From the NCBI RefSeq assembly GCF_000526335.1, contig NZ_JAFW01000001.1, forward strand, positions 2,418,001 to 2,482,000: a stretch of DNA of 64,000 bases. Direction: 5' to 3'. Below the pieces are notes generated by a model, which ran no database searches, was not told the origin of the DNA, and was given only the letters and a program-made list of their open reading frames with translations. This DNA comes from Arthrobacter sp. 31Y. GTDB taxonomy: Bacteria; Actinomycetota; Actinomycetes; Actinomycetales; Micrococcaceae. The position numbers and the translations under genes are program-made. The first letter of the stretch is position 1. Each line of letters starts with the position of its first letter. Of the stretch, positions 48,495-57,588 are shown in pieces.

Positions 48495-49240
48495 GCGTGG
48501 CCACCCGGGGTTTGGGGGAGGAGGCGGAAAATAATCTTGGTACGTCCCATCGTGATGGTTGAGCCGTCTGTGAGCTCCACGCTGCCGTTCACTTTATGTC
48601 CATTGACGTAACTGCCGTTGGTGGAGCCCATATCAACGGCCCACGTGCTGCCATTCTCGGTGCGGACCTCAAGGTGCTTCCGTGAAACCCCGGTGTCGTC
48701 AACCAGGATGTCAGCTTCGGAGGAGCGCCCAAGCACCACGGACCGGGCATTGAGGGAATACCGCTGGCCGCCAATATCCAGCACAGGCTGGAGGCGGGTG
48801 GGTTGGCGTGCCGGCGCGGCCGGAACGTTGGATCGGGGTGCTTGTGGAGCAGGAGCAGCGTCATCGGACGATTTCTCTGTCCGGGAAGTGATCTCGAAAT
48901 GTCCGGCACGTTCTTCGTCATTGCGACGGAATGAAATGCGGACGGCGCCTTGGAGTGTATAGCCCTGGCTTCGGACGTGCTGGATGACAACGTCACACAG
49001 TTCCTCTGCCAGCGGTGTTCCCCATTCCTGGGCGCGGGCAAAGTCTTCGTCACTCAGCAGGACATCAAAAACATTCGGGGCCAGCGTCCGCCCGGCAGCG
49101 ATGGTGATGGACTTATTGTCCAACTCGCGCCTCAACTTGCTTGCAATCTCCACTGGCTCAACACGTGCCCGCGACCCCGTGGAGAAGACGTTGCGTACTG
49201 CCTTTTCAATGCCGCGCTCGACTTTGTCCAGCAAACCCAT
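48491..49240 (-). CDS. fhaA: FHA-domain protein FhaA
   Basis: 249 residues from ATG 49240, with AAGGAG upstream; the longer frame is promoter DNA. The N-terminal FhaA domain begins MGLLDKVERGIEKAVRNVF and continues with DVLLSDEDFARAQEWG. A Pro/Ala-rich linker leads to the C-terminal FHA domain (SVVLGRSSEADILVDDTGVS, DMGSTNGSYVNGHKV). It is the first gene of the cluster. In mycobacteria it binds the phosphorylated MviN pseudokinase, which here may correspond to the product at 59-1762. Confidence 0.94.
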   Translation of the reverse strand: MGLLDKVERGIEKAVRNVFSTGSRARVEPVEIASKLRRELDNKSITIAAGRTLAPNVFDVLLSDEDFARAQEWGTPLAEELCDVVIQHVRSQGYTLQGAVRISFRRNDEERAGHFEITSRTEKSSDDAAPAPQAPRSNVPAAPARQPTRLQPVLDIGGQRYSLNARSVVLGRSSEADILVDDTGVSRKHLEVRTENGSTWAVDMGSTNGSYVNGHKVNGSVELTDGSTITMGRTKIIFRLLPQTPGGHA

Positions 49241-49615
49241 GGTCCTTCTCCTTTCCTTGCCGCGGCACCCGTTGTGCCTGGTCCGATAGTCAGTCCATTG
49301 CTCCGTCCGCGCACACAGCGAAGTACGCGCCTGACGGCCCTTCCACTTCCCGATACTACTGGGACTCACTGGGAATGGCCTTAATCCACAACGCCTTGCG
49401 ACCCGGAAAAGTTCGTTTCCGGCCCATGGTGGTGCGGGAGGCGGGGGCTGAAATTTCCGTGAGGTTCGGCTGTTGTTGGGGCAGTCCTGGTGTGCTCGGG
49501 GGCTGCTCCCTCTGGTCGATTGGTGTTTTGCTCCGGATGTCCGTTATGCTTGATCTCGCTGCTTTTGAAGGAAACGAAGCTGGGAGACCAGTCGAACTCT
49601 GGAAAAAGAAGTTGC

Positions 49616-49698
49616 GCGCGAGTGGCGGAACGGCAGACGCGCTGGCTTCAGGTGCCAGTATCCGAAAGGGTGTGGGGGTTCAAATCCCCCCTCGCGCA
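49616..49698 (+). tRNA. tRNA-Leu (anticodon CAG)
   Basis: 83 bases. The acceptor GCGCGAG pairs with CTCGCGC; the anticodon stem CTGGC/GCCAG holds TTCAGGT with CAG at 49669-49671. The long variable arm (TATCCGAAAGGGTGT) marks it as class II. The T arm is GGGGG-TTCAAAT-CCCCC. CCA is not encoded. Confidence 0.97.
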
Positions 49699-49706
49699 CG
49701 CAATTG

Positions 49707-49739
49707 AAAGAGCCCCGGTCTTAGGATCGGGGCTCTTTT
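49707..49739 (+). terminator. Terminator after tRNA-Leu
   Basis: The arms AAAGAGCCCCGGTC (49707-49720) and GATCGGGGCTCTTTT (49725-49739) enclose TTAG and end in a T-run. Confidence 0.88.
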
Positions 49740-49859
49740 GTTTTCCCGGAGATCCCAGTGCTGGATCCAGTCCGGATCCCAACTGGGGGACAGATAACGC
49801 TCCATTGACGCTTCTTTAGAGCAGTTGCTGTCACCTACTTGGGTGAGGCGAGTGTGGGG

Positions 49860-50558
49860 TCAGCCGCGCGCAGAACCCGTGAACCGGCGTCGTGAATTGC
49901 TCAGGTGCAGGCGCATGGCGGCCGCGGCAGCCATGGGGTCACCCTCCGAAATTGCTGCGTATATAGAGGAGTGCTCGTGGACGACTTGTTCGAAGCGGCT
50001 GCGGGAATCCTGCTCATCACCTGAAACGAGGCGTGGGCGGGGCATGGTGATCATGGTCTGGCCGAGCGCTGAGATGCAGTCTGTAAAAAAGGGATTGCCG
50101 GTGGCGGCCGCAATGGCCCGGTGGAATTCGAAGTCTGCCTTCATGGAGTGGGCCGGGTGCCCGGAGCTCGCGATGAACTGCTCCAAGGCGCCGTGCGCGG
50201 CCTTGAGCTGGCGTTCCGTGTGGTTCCGTGCGGCCAATGCTGCAGCTTCGGTCTCGACGCCGATGCGGAAGTCGAGCATCTGCAGGCGATCTTCCATGCT
50301 GGAAACAGCCCGCGATCCGGGCGCGGGAGACGGGCCGTCCGAGGGCGGAGTCAGCGCGAAGCTGCCCCGCCCGCGTTCGGTTTCCACAAGTCCCTCGGCC
50401 TGCAAGTGCGTCAGGGCAGAGCGGACCACGGTCCGGCTCACCCCGAACTCGCTGATGAGGGTGTTTTCGCTGGGGAGCTTCTCACCTGGCTGGATGACGC
50501 CGTCCACGATGCGGTTGCGAAGATCGGCGGCGAGATCCGCGGTCAGGTTTCGGCTCAT
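49860..50558 (-). CDS. GntR-family (FadR/FCD) transcriptional regulator
   Basis: 232 residues from ATG 50558. The N-terminal winged helix is typical (LTADLAADLRNRIVDGVIQP, ENTLISEFGVSRTVVRSALT) and the C-terminal FCD domain carries the metal-binding histidines (FHRAIAAATGN, VVHEHSSIYAAI). It lies 10 bp downstream of the sugar-acid dehydratase gene and probably regulates that operon through the palindromes at 51739-51764. The ligand is likely a hexarate or related sugar acid, by context. Confidence 0.9.
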   Translation of the reverse strand: MSRNLTADLAADLRNRIVDGVIQPGEKLPSENTLISEFGVSRTVVRSALTHLQAEGLVETERGRGSFALTPPSDGPSPAPGSRAVSSMEDRLQMLDFRIGVETEAAALAARNHTERQLKAAHGALEQFIASSGHPAHSMKADFEFHRAIAAATGNPFFTDCISALGQTMITMPRPRLVSGDEQDSRSRFEQVVHEHSSIYAAISEGDPMAAAAAMRLHLSNSRRRFTGSARG

Positions 50559-50568
50559 GGGTTCAAGA

Positions 50569-51696
50569 TTACGCGCCGAACTCCACGGATTCGGTGGTCC
50601 AGGCGCGGGCCTGCTCACTGAGGGTGACGCCCAGTCCGGGACGGTCCGGAACGATCATGCGGCCGTTCTTGGTTTCGAGGCGCTCCTCGAACAGCGGGTC
50701 CAACCAGTCGAAGTGCTCCACCCAGGGCTCGCGCGGGTATGCGGCGGCCAAGTGGAGGTGGATTTCCATGGCGAAGTGCGGCGCCAGCCCAAGCCCGCGT
50801 TCATCCGCCAATGCCGCGAGGCGCAGGAACTGGGTGATGCCGCCAACCCGGGGTGCGTCAGGCTGAATGATGTCGCAGCTATTGGCGTTGATGAGGCCCT
50901 TGTGTTCCGCGACGGACGCGAGCATCTCACCCGTGGCGATGGGCGTGTCCAGGACCTGGGCCAGGTGAGCGTGGCCCTCGAAGTCGTAGGCATCCAGCGG
51001 TTCTTCGATCCAGATGAGGTTGAATTCCTCCAGTTGCCGGCCCATGCGCAGCGCGGTGGCCCGGTCCCATTGCTGGTTGGCGTCCACCATGAGCGGGACG
51101 TCCCAGCCGATGTGTTCGCGGACTCCGGCGACCCGGCGCAGGTCCTCCTTGGAGTCGGGCAGGCCTACCTTGATCTTGATGCCGCCGATGCCATCGTTGA
51201 TGGATTGGGTTGCGCGTTCCTTAACCTCGTCCAGCGTGGCGTTGAGGAAGCCGCCGGAGGTGTTGTAGGTCTGAACCGAATCGCGGTAGGAGCCCAGCAG
51301 CTTGGCCAGGGGGAGTCCGGCGCGCTTGGCTTTGAGGTCGTAAAGCGCGATGTCGATGGCTGCCAGAGCCTGTGTAGCCACACCCGAACGGCCTACCGAG
51401 GCACCAGCCCAGAGAAGCTTGGTGTAGATCTTGCCGATGTCGTTGGGGTCCTCGCCGATGATGCCCTCTGCGACCTCTTTGGCGTGGGCATACTGTGCGG
51501 GGCCGCCAGCGCGCTTGGAGTAGCTGAAGCCGATGCCGCTGTGGCCCTGTTCCGTGGTGATCTCGGCGAACAGGAACACCACTTCGGTCATGGGCTTCTG
51601 CCGACCTGTGAAGACTTTGGCATCGCTGATGGGTACGGTGAGGGGCAAGCGTGCCGTGGACAGCTTGACGTGGCGAATCAGATCTACGGTGCTCAT
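50569..51696 (-). CDS. Enolase-superfamily sugar-acid dehydratase (talarate/galactarate type)
   Basis: 375 residues from ATG 51696, with TTAGGAG upstream. A mandelate-racemase/muconate-lactonizing fold is shown by the K-x-K motif GIKIKVGLPD, the metal ligands in LMVDANQQWDR and IWIEEPLDAYDFEG, the third ligand in TGEMLASVAEH, and the base/proton-relay APHFAMEIHLHLA. These match L-talarate/galactarate dehydratase best, though L-fuconate or other acids are not excluded. It forms an operon with the GntR gene. Confidence 0.85.
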   Translation of the reverse strand: MSTVDLIRHVKLSTARLPLTVPISDAKVFTGRQKPMTEVVFLFAEITTEQGHSGIGFSYSKRAGGPAQYAHAKEVAEGIIGEDPNDIGKIYTKLLWAGASVGRSGVATQALAAIDIALYDLKAKRAGLPLAKLLGSYRDSVQTYNTSGGFLNATLDEVKERATQSINDGIGGIKIKVGLPDSKEDLRRVAGVREHIGWDVPLMVDANQQWDRATALRMGRQLEEFNLIWIEEPLDAYDFEGHAHLAQVLDTPIATGEMLASVAEHKGLINANSCDIIQPDAPRVGGITQFLRLAALADERGLGLAPHFAMEIHLHLAAAYPREPWVEHFDWLDPLFEERLETKNGRMIVPDRPGLGVTLSEQARAWTTESVEFGA

Positions 51697-51738
51697 GGTT
51701 CTCCTAATGGGTGCGGCATCCTTGCCTGCCACTTAGGA

Positions 51739-51764
51739 TACAAGTTATGCACTTGTAGAACAAG
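51739..51764. promoter_or_regulatory. Overlapping operator-like palindromes upstream of the dehydratase
   Basis: TACAAGT (51739-51745) and ACTTGTA (51751-51757) frame TATGC. The overlapping palindrome CTTGT-AGA-ACAAG covers 51752-51764. Both fit GntR-family operators, so autoregulation of the dehydratase-gntR operon is likely. Confidence 0.55.
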
Positions 51765-51810
51765 AGTTATTGTGATGTTCCCACTGAAAGTTGGCGGGGT
51801 ACAGCGATCG

Positions 51811-52437
51811 CTAGATCCAGCCTTGCTGCCATGCCTTCTCAGCGGCTTCGTGCCGAGAAGCGGCACCGAGTTTCATCATGGCGGAGGATAGGTAATTGCG
51901 CACGGTGCCTGGAGCGAGCCGCAATTGTTCGGCAACCTGCGAAACGCTGGAGGTCGATCGGCTGTACCTCAGAGCGTCCAACTCGCGGTCAGTGAGCGGG
52001 CAACGCTCGGCAGCCAGGGCCGTAGCGGCAATCTCAGGGTCGATATACCGTTTGCCGCCGGCCACGTCCCGGATGACATGGGCCAGGTCTTCAGCGGGGG
52101 TGGACTTGGGGACGAACCCCGAAACCTTCGAGGCTAATGCCCTGCGTAACACCCCAGGTCGGGCATGGCGCGTGACGATAATGACTCGTGTTTTGACTGT
52201 TGCCAGAATTCGGGCCGACGCTTCGACTCCATCCATTCCGGGCATTTCCAAATCCAAGAGACAGATGTCCGGCTGAAACTCCAGTGCCAACTCTGCGGCG
52301 GTGACACCGTTGTCGGCGCTGGCAACCACCTCGATGTCCGGCTCGAGCCCCAAAAGCGCTTCCAGGGCTCCGCGGATGAGATGTTCGTCGTCGGCTATCA
52401 GCAGACGGATGCGCGGCGGGACATCAAGATCATTCAT
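51811..52437 (-). CDS. NarL/LuxR-family response regulator (DesR-like)
   Basis: 208 residues. The receiver domain begins PPRIRLLIADDEHLIRG, with the phosphorylated aspartate in ICLLDLEMPGMDG near residue 63. The C-terminal LuxR-type helix-turn-helix is PLTDRELDALRYSRSTSSVS-QVAEQLRLAPGTVRNYL. It overlaps the histidine kinase gene by 4 bp, and the pair resembles DesR/DesK. Downstream target is unknown; a small export protein gene is divergent from the kinase. Confidence 0.92.
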   Translation of the reverse strand: MNDLDVPPRIRLLIADDEHLIRGALEALLGLEPDIEVVASADNGVTAAELALEFQPDICLLDLEMPGMDGVEASARILATVKTRVIIVTRHARPGVLRRALASKVSGFVPKSTPAEDLAHVIRDVAGGKRYIDPEIAATALAAERCPLTDRELDALRYSRSTSSVSQVAEQLRLAPGTVRNYLSSAMMKLGAASRHEAAEKAWQQGWI

Positions 52438-53651
52438 GAGGCGGTTCCTATGGAGGGGACCGACGCCTGAAGCTCAAAGAACTCGGTGTCAATGGTCGTT
52501 TCGAGGCAGCCGCCCAGTGCCGCGATCCGTTCACGCAGTCCTGCAAGACCGTTGCCGGGTGTTTGATTCCCCACTGCCTCCCTGGTGACCCCATTGTTGC
52601 TAACGGTGAGGCGGCAGCCATCCGCGGAAGCTGCGAGGGTGATGGAAGCCAATGTTGCGTTGCTGTGCCGGAGGATGTTGGTGGTGGCCTCGCGCACCGC
52701 CATGGCCAACGCCTTGTGAACGTCAGGGTTTTCGGGCAGGGGATCAACAGTGAGTTCGCAACGCGCCCCTGCGGCCGAAAGAACTTCGCGGGCGTTCTCC
52801 AGCTCATTCTCGAGGACCGTGCCGCGGTATCCGGATACCAGGGATCGCGTTTCCTCAAGTGCCTGTTTGGCGATCAGCCGTGAGTCATGGATGTGGCTGC
52901 GGGCAGCCTCCACGTCGATGGTTAGGAGGCGTTCGGCAAGTGCGGATTTCAAGGCAATGACCTGAAGGTGGTGCCCCTGGATGTCATGTAGGTCGGCGGC
53001 AAAGCGCAGCCGTTCCTGGGCCACGGCCAATTCCCCTGCCATGAGCCGGTGCCTGTCCAGTTCCACAACAATGCGCCACCACCACAAACTGCTGAGCAGA
53101 ACCAAGGGCATCATTGCTGCGTAGCTGATGAGCATGCGAAGACCGGGCTCTTCCGGGAAGGCGTAGCTCTGGTCATGCAGGACGAGGTAAGCGACGGGAT
53201 GCAACAGGGTGAGTGCGAGGGCCAGGGCCAGTACAGCCAGCCGTTGGCGGTGAGGAAGCAAGCAAGCAATCAAGCAGGCGGCCAGCCACAGCGGCAGGCT
53301 CCACATCAGGGCATGAGCGCCGGAAAACAGCCCCACCACCCAGACCGCAACCGCGGGGATAATCAGGGCCATCGTCCAGGCGGTACGCGGCAGGCCTCCG
53401 CTGAGGCCTGCCCGCAGGAACCAGCAGTAGCGAATCTGGGTGGCTACTGCGCAAACCAAGCCAATGAGTAGAAGCCCAGTGACGGCGTCGAACCGGGCTG
53501 ATGCCGGATCCAACGCAAGAACCACCAACATGTAGTCGAGGACCACGAGTATAAACACCATGCAGCCCAAGGTGTACGTCCAAGTAGTATGCACGCTCCG
53601 ACCCTGGCGGGTAGTGGGCTGCAATACCTCAGGGCTGGTGGCTGCGGGCAT
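52434..53651 (-). CDS. Sensor histidine kinase (DesK-like)
   Basis: 405 residues from ATG 53651; the longer frame is promoter DNA and antisense. About five transmembrane helices sit at the N-terminus, then HisKA_3 with the phosphorylated histidine in FAADLHDIQGHHLQVIAL and an ATPase domain with HSNATLASITLAAS and TPGNGLAGLRERI. The visible G-rich ATP lid is conserved. It is transcribed just ahead of its response regulator. The signal is unknown; DesK-type sensors often react to the membrane. Confidence 0.9.
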   Translation of the reverse strand: MPAATSPEVLQPTTRQGRSVHTTWTYTLGCMVFILVVLDYMLVVLALDPASARFDAVTGLLLIGLVCAVATQIRYCWFLRAGLSGGLPRTAWTMALIIPAVAVWVVGLFSGAHALMWSLPLWLAACLIACLLPHRQRLAVLALALALTLLHPVAYLVLHDQSYAFPEEPGLRMLISYAAMMPLVLLSSLWWWRIVVELDRHRLMAGELAVAQERLRFAADLHDIQGHHLQVIALKSALAERLLTIDVEAARSHIHDSRLIAKQALEETRSLVSGYRGTVLENELENAREVLSAAGARCELTVDPLPENPDVHKALAMAVREATTNILRHSNATLASITLAASADGCRLTVSNNGVTREAVGNQTPGNGLAGLRERIAALGGCLETTIDTEFFELQASVPSIGTAS

Positions 53652-53796
53652 GACGCCCAGTGTAGGGCAATGACATTTGTCATGGATCCGTGTGCGAATC
53701 AGCTGATGAAGCAGTGACAGGAGATCACTACACGGACCGCTTCGATCGCTGAAGGATTGGATGGTCAACGTAATCCACCCGTGAAGAGAGCCTCTG

Positions 53797-54270
53797 ATGA
53801 TTGAATCCTTGCAAGATTTCACTTCCTCGCTGCCGCCAATGTTGACGTGGCTGGGGGTGACTCTTATAGCGGCCATCCCGTTTGTGGACTCGTACTTCGG
53901 TGCCGTGGTGGGAGTGTTGGCGGGCTTGCATCCCGCGGTGGCCATAGCCGCGGCAATTGTGGGAAATGTGCTTTCGCTGCTCATCTTCGTCTTTGTGGCC
54001 CATCGTGTGCGCACCAAAGTGGCGGCAAACAGGCCGTCCAGGGAAGTCACCCCGCGCCGCGCCAAATTGCGCGCCACCTTCGATAAGTTCGGCGTCGCGG
54101 GAGTAAGCCTGATTGGCCCAACGATCCTGCCGAGCCAGATCACATCCGTTGCCATGATCTCCTTCGGAGCCTCCAGGAACGCCGTCATCCTCTGGCAGAT
54201 CATTTCAATAATCGTCTGGGGAACAGCATTCGGTGTCCTGGCTACCTTGGGCGTTTCGCTTGTTCGGTAA
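53797..54270 (+). CDS. Small multidrug export family membrane protein
   Basis: 157 residues with about four transmembrane helices. The segment LIAAIPFVDSYFGAVVGVLA, an inner basic loop (VRTKVAANRPSREVTPRRAK) and GVSLIGPTILPSQITSVAMI match the Sm_multidrug_ex family. It is divergent from the two-component genes across a 145-bp gap and may be their target. Substrate unknown. Confidence 0.7.
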   Translation: MIESLQDFTSSLPPMLTWLGVTLIAAIPFVDSYFGAVVGVLAGLHPAVAIAAAIVGNVLSLLIFVFVAHRVRTKVAANRPSREVTPRRAKLRATFDKFGVAGVSLIGPTILPSQITSVAMISFGASRNAVILWQIISIIVWGTAFGVLATLGVSLVR

Positions 54271-54342
54271 TAACTACACGATGGAAATTCGCAATCTCAG
54301 CCTTTGACGGGCCACCCGTCAAACTGTGGCAACCACAGAAAC

Positions 54343-55041
54343 CTACCCCCGCAGCGCCCCAAACCCCGTAATCAGCGCCTCAAGCCCCAAGCTAAAAGCA
54401 ACGTCCGTCGGCCGCGGGTGATTCTCGAGAGCCAGCCTGTCCACAGCGGCGGTGAAGTTGGGGACCTGCTCGGCGAGGCTGCCGGCGTCGAAGATGTCCT
54501 CAGGTGCGGTGACGTCGTAAGCAGCCCCGAAGACAAAAGCCTCCAGCGCCACGATCGCGGAGATGATCTTCTCGTCCGGGAACCCGGCGTCGCGGAAGCC
54601 GGCCGTCACGGCCTCGTACATGGCGAGGGTTTTCGGAGCATTCGCCACTGGAAGTACTGCAATGACGGGGATGAGCGGCGTATGCTCCGAGAAAACGTCG
54701 CGGTAGGACCAGGCCCAGCGGCGCACAGCGGCATCCCACGGCTCCACCCCAAAAGCAGTTACATCCACCATCGCTGCCAAGTGGTCCTCCACCAGCAGCA
54801 GGACGTCATCTTTGGAGGCCACATGGTTGTAAAGAGCTGAAGGCGCGACGCCGAGGGAGCGTGCCAGGGCGGCCATGGTGAGTCCGTCGTAACCCTTGTT
54901 GCTGATCAACTCAAGCGCCGCCGTCGTAATGCCGTCCTGATCCAGGATCGCAGCCGTCGGCCGACCGGCGCGGCGCCTGGCCCCAACTGCGGCGGGTGGG
55001 CCGGCCGGGAGGGCGGAAGGAGCGGGGGTCGGTGCGGGCAT
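54343..55041 (-). CDS. TetR-family regulator of the putrescine locus
   Basis: 232 residues from ATG 55041; a longer start at 55074 is possible. The first 25 residues are Pro/Ala-rich, then the helix-turn-helix GYDGLTMAALARSLGVAPSA-LYNHVASKDDV. The ligand-binding half lacks distinctive motifs. It is divergent from the putrescine oxidase gene, and the shared promoter contains a 21-bp palindrome at 55123-55143. It probably represses the oxidase-permease operon and responds to an amine. Confidence 0.88.
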   Translation of the reverse strand: MPAPTPAPSALPAGPPAAVGARRRAGRPTAAILDQDGITTAALELISNKGYDGLTMAALARSLGVAPSALYNHVASKDDVLLLVEDHLAAMVDVTAFGVEPWDAAVRRWAWSYRDVFSEHTPLIPVIAVLPVANAPKTLAMYEAVTAGFRDAGFPDEKIISAIVALEAFVFGAAYDVTAPEDIFDAGSLAEQVPNFTAAVDRLALENHPRPTDVAFSLGLEALITGFGALRG

Positions 55042-55122
55042 CGGAGGCCTTTCTGCTGCCTGTGTCCCCAGCATTATTCCATCGGGCCTTCACAGCGGCC
55101 GACTCCAACGCTACTATGGATA

Positions 55123-55143
55123 TAAATGAACGCCATTCATTTA
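55123..55143. promoter_or_regulatory. Palindromic operator in the tetR-puo intergenic region
   Basis: The arms TAAATGAA (55123-55130) and TTCATTTA (55136-55143) enclose CGCCA; both arms pair perfectly. It lies between the divergent tetR and oxidase genes, a typical TetR operator position. Confidence 0.7.
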
Positions 55144-55180
55144 CTGGTCAGCCACCAAGGACGGCCACGGAGAGGACATC

Positions 55181-56557
55181 ATGCAGAATCTTGATCGCGA
55201 CGTTGTGATCGTCGGTGCCGGGCCGTCAGGGTTGACGGCGGCACGCGAATTGAAGAAGGCCGGACTCAGCGTTGCAGTGCTCGAGGCACGCGACCGCGTG
55301 GGTGGCCGCACCTGGACCGACACCATCGACGGCGCCATGCTGGAGATCGGCGGCCAGTGGGTTTCACCGGACCAGACAGTCCTCATGGAGCTGCTGGACG
55401 AGCTCGGGCTGAAAATGTACTCGCGCTACCGCGACGGCGAGTCCGTCTACATCGGCGCTGACGGCACGCGCACTCAGTACACCGGCGACACGTTCCCGGT
55501 GAACGAAACCACCAAAGCCGAGATGGACAAGCTCGTAGCCATCCTGGACGAACTTGCTGCCGAGATCGGCCCCACCGAGCCTTGGGCCCACCCCAAAGCA
55601 CGCGAGTTGGACACCATCTCCTTCCACCACTGGCTCCGCCAGAACTCCAGTGACGAGGAAGCCTGCAACAACATCGGCCTCTTCATCGCCGGTGGCATGC
55701 TCACCAAGCCCGCCCACGCGTTCTCCGCACTGCAGGCCGTCCTCATGGCCGCTTCCGCTGGATCCTTCAGCCACTTGACCGACGAAGACTTCATCCTGGA
55801 CAAGCGCGTCATCGGCGGCATGCAGCAGGTTTCGTTGCTGCAGGCAGCCGAGCTGGGCGACGACGTCGTACTTAACAGCCCGGTCCGCACCATCAAGTGG
55901 GACGAGGGCAACGTGACTGTCGTGTCCGAGCAGGCAACCGTCAACGCCCGCTTCGTGATCATGGCCGTGCCGCCCAACCTGTACTCCCGCGTCTCGTTCG
56001 ACCCCCCGCTGCCGCGCCGCCAGCACCAGATGCACCAGCACCAGTCCCTGGGCCTGGTCATTAAGGTTCACGCCGTCTACGACACCCCGTTCTGGCGCGA
56101 AGAAGGACTCTCCGGCACGGGCTTCAGCGCCGGCGCGCTGGTCCAGGAGGTCTACGACAACACCAACCACGGTGATTCACGCGGCACCTTGGTGGGCTTC
56201 GTCTCCGACGAAAAGGCAGACGCCGTCTTCGAGCTCAGTGCCGAAGACCGCAAGAAGGCCATCCTGGAGTCAATCGCCGGATTCCTGGGCGACAAGGCCC
56301 TCACGCCCGAGGTCTACTACGAGTCCGACTGGGGCTCCGAGGAATGGACCCGAGGCGCATACGCTTCCAGCTACGACCTCGGCGGCCTGCACCGCTACGG
56401 CAAGGATCAGCACGCGAATGTGGGTCCGATCTACTGGTCCTCGTCCGACCTCGCAGCCGAGGGCTACCAGCACGTGGATGGCGCGGTCCGCATGGGCCAG
56501 GCAACCGCCGCCCGCATTGTTGAGGCCAACAAGCTGACTGCTGTACCCGTCGCCTAA
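55181..56557 (+). CDS. puo: Putrescine oxidase-like flavin monoamine oxidase
   Basis: 458 residues from ATG. The FAD-binding VIVGAGPSGLTAARELKKAG is followed by LEARDRVGGRTWTDT, and the C-terminal FAD motif near GYQHVDGAVRMGQATAARIV is present. It is close in length and motifs to putrescine oxidases of Rhodococcus and Arthrobacter, which convert putrescine to 4-aminobutanal, ammonia and hydrogen peroxide. The universal stress protein and a permease follow on the same strand, so it should be the first enzyme of diamine use. A tyramine or other amine oxidase cannot be excluded. Confidence 0.88.
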   Translation: MQNLDRDVVIVGAGPSGLTAARELKKAGLSVAVLEARDRVGGRTWTDTIDGAMLEIGGQWVSPDQTVLMELLDELGLKMYSRYRDGESVYIGADGTRTQYTGDTFPVNETTKAEMDKLVAILDELAAEIGPTEPWAHPKARELDTISFHHWLRQNSSDEEACNNIGLFIAGGMLTKPAHAFSALQAVLMAASAGSFSHLTDEDFILDKRVIGGMQQVSLLQAAELGDDVVLNSPVRTIKWDEGNVTVVSEQATVNARFVIMAVPPNLYSRVSFDPPLPRRQHQMHQHQSLGLVIKVHAVYDTPFWREEGLSGTGFSAGALVQEVYDNTNHGDSRGTLVGFVSDEKADAVFELSAEDRKKAILESIAGFLGDKALTPEVYYESDWGSEEWTRGAYASSYDLGGLHRYGKDQHANVGPIYWSSSDLAAEGYQHVDGAVRMGQATAARIVEANKLTAVPVA

Positions 56558-56647
56558 CGCGATCAGCACCAAACCGGCAGGCCGGGGGAGCACCATTCCC
56601 GGCCTGCCGGCTCCACTGTTTAAGCAGCACCACAGGAAGGGACCACC

Positions 56648-57565
56648 ATGCGCTACGTAGTGGGCTACACCGCCAACGCGAGGGGGCACGACGCCGTTCA
56701 CCTCGCCGTCGCGCTGGCCCGGAACCACGATGTCAGCCTGGACCTGGTCCTGGTGATCCCGGAAGATTCCCCGTTCAATGCCGTCTACCCACCCGAGGCC
56801 GGATACAACGACATCCTCAACGAGCAGGCACAGCGTTGGCTGGACGAGGGCCTGGCTCTGGTCCCGGACGACGTCACCGCCCGCGCACACATCCGCCGCG
56901 GCGATTCCGAAGCGCAAACGCTGATCGACGCCGCCGTGGAAATGGATGCTGCGGCATTGGTCATCGGTGCCACCAACAGCGGCCTCCTCAAGCGCTTCAC
57001 CATCGGCTCGGTGGCGAGTTCGCTGCTCCACTCTTCGCCCGTTCCGGTCGCTTTGGCGCCCCACGGCTACCACCGCACCGAGCCGATCACGCGCTTGAGC
57101 TGCGGTTTCGGGACCCGCGCCGGCGCTGATGAACTGCTCGACGTCGCAGTCGAAACCGCGCGCGATCGCGGCCTTCCGCTCCGGCTCGTCTCCCTGTTGG
57201 CGCTCGACGGCGGTAACTCGCCCGGGTTGGCCGACGCCGCCTGGGTTCGGGCCGCCGACCGTCTTGCCGCCGTCGGGAGTTCGCACGACGCCGCCGGTTC
57301 CCCTGACGCCGCTGACGCCGGCGACTCCGCCGGTTCTGACGCCGCCGATGTGCCGGAACCGGAGATCGTGGTAGCGCAGGGCCGCACCATCGAAGAAGCC
57401 GTTGACCGACTCGACTGGGAAGACGGCGAAATCCTGCTGATCGGCTCCAGCCGCCTGGCCCAGCACCGGGCCACCTTCCTGGGCAGCACCGCCAACCGGA
57501 TCCTGCGTGCCCTGCCCGTTCCCATGATCGTGGTACCCCGCGACTACACGCGCCAAAGCGCCTAG
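56648..57565 (+). CDS. Universal stress protein with two Usp domains
   Basis: 305 residues. The first Usp domain (1-140) carries the ATP-binding pattern G-x2-G-x9-G in GATNSGLLKRFTIGSVASSL. The second ends with LIGSSRLAQHRATFLGSTANR-ILRALPVPMIVVPRD. Between them lies an Asp/Ala/Gly/Ser insert (SSHDAAGSPDAADAGDSAGS). It lies between the oxidase and the permease; hydrogen peroxide from the oxidase gives a plausible reason for stress coupling. Confidence 0.88.
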   Translation: MRYVVGYTANARGHDAVHLAVALARNHDVSLDLVLVIPEDSPFNAVYPPEAGYNDILNEQAQRWLDEGLALVPDDVTARAHIRRGDSEAQTLIDAAVEMDAAALVIGATNSGLLKRFTIGSVASSLLHSSPVPVALAPHGYHRTEPITRLSCGFGTRAGADELLDVAVETARDRGLPLRLVSLLALDGGNSPGLADAAWVRAADRLAAVGSSHDAAGSPDAADAGDSAGSDAADVPEPEIVVAQGRTIEEAVDRLDWEDGEILLIGSSRLAQHRATFLGSTANRILRALPVPMIVVPRDYTRQSA

Positions 57566-57588
57566 CCATCGCCTGAAAGGCAAAACCC

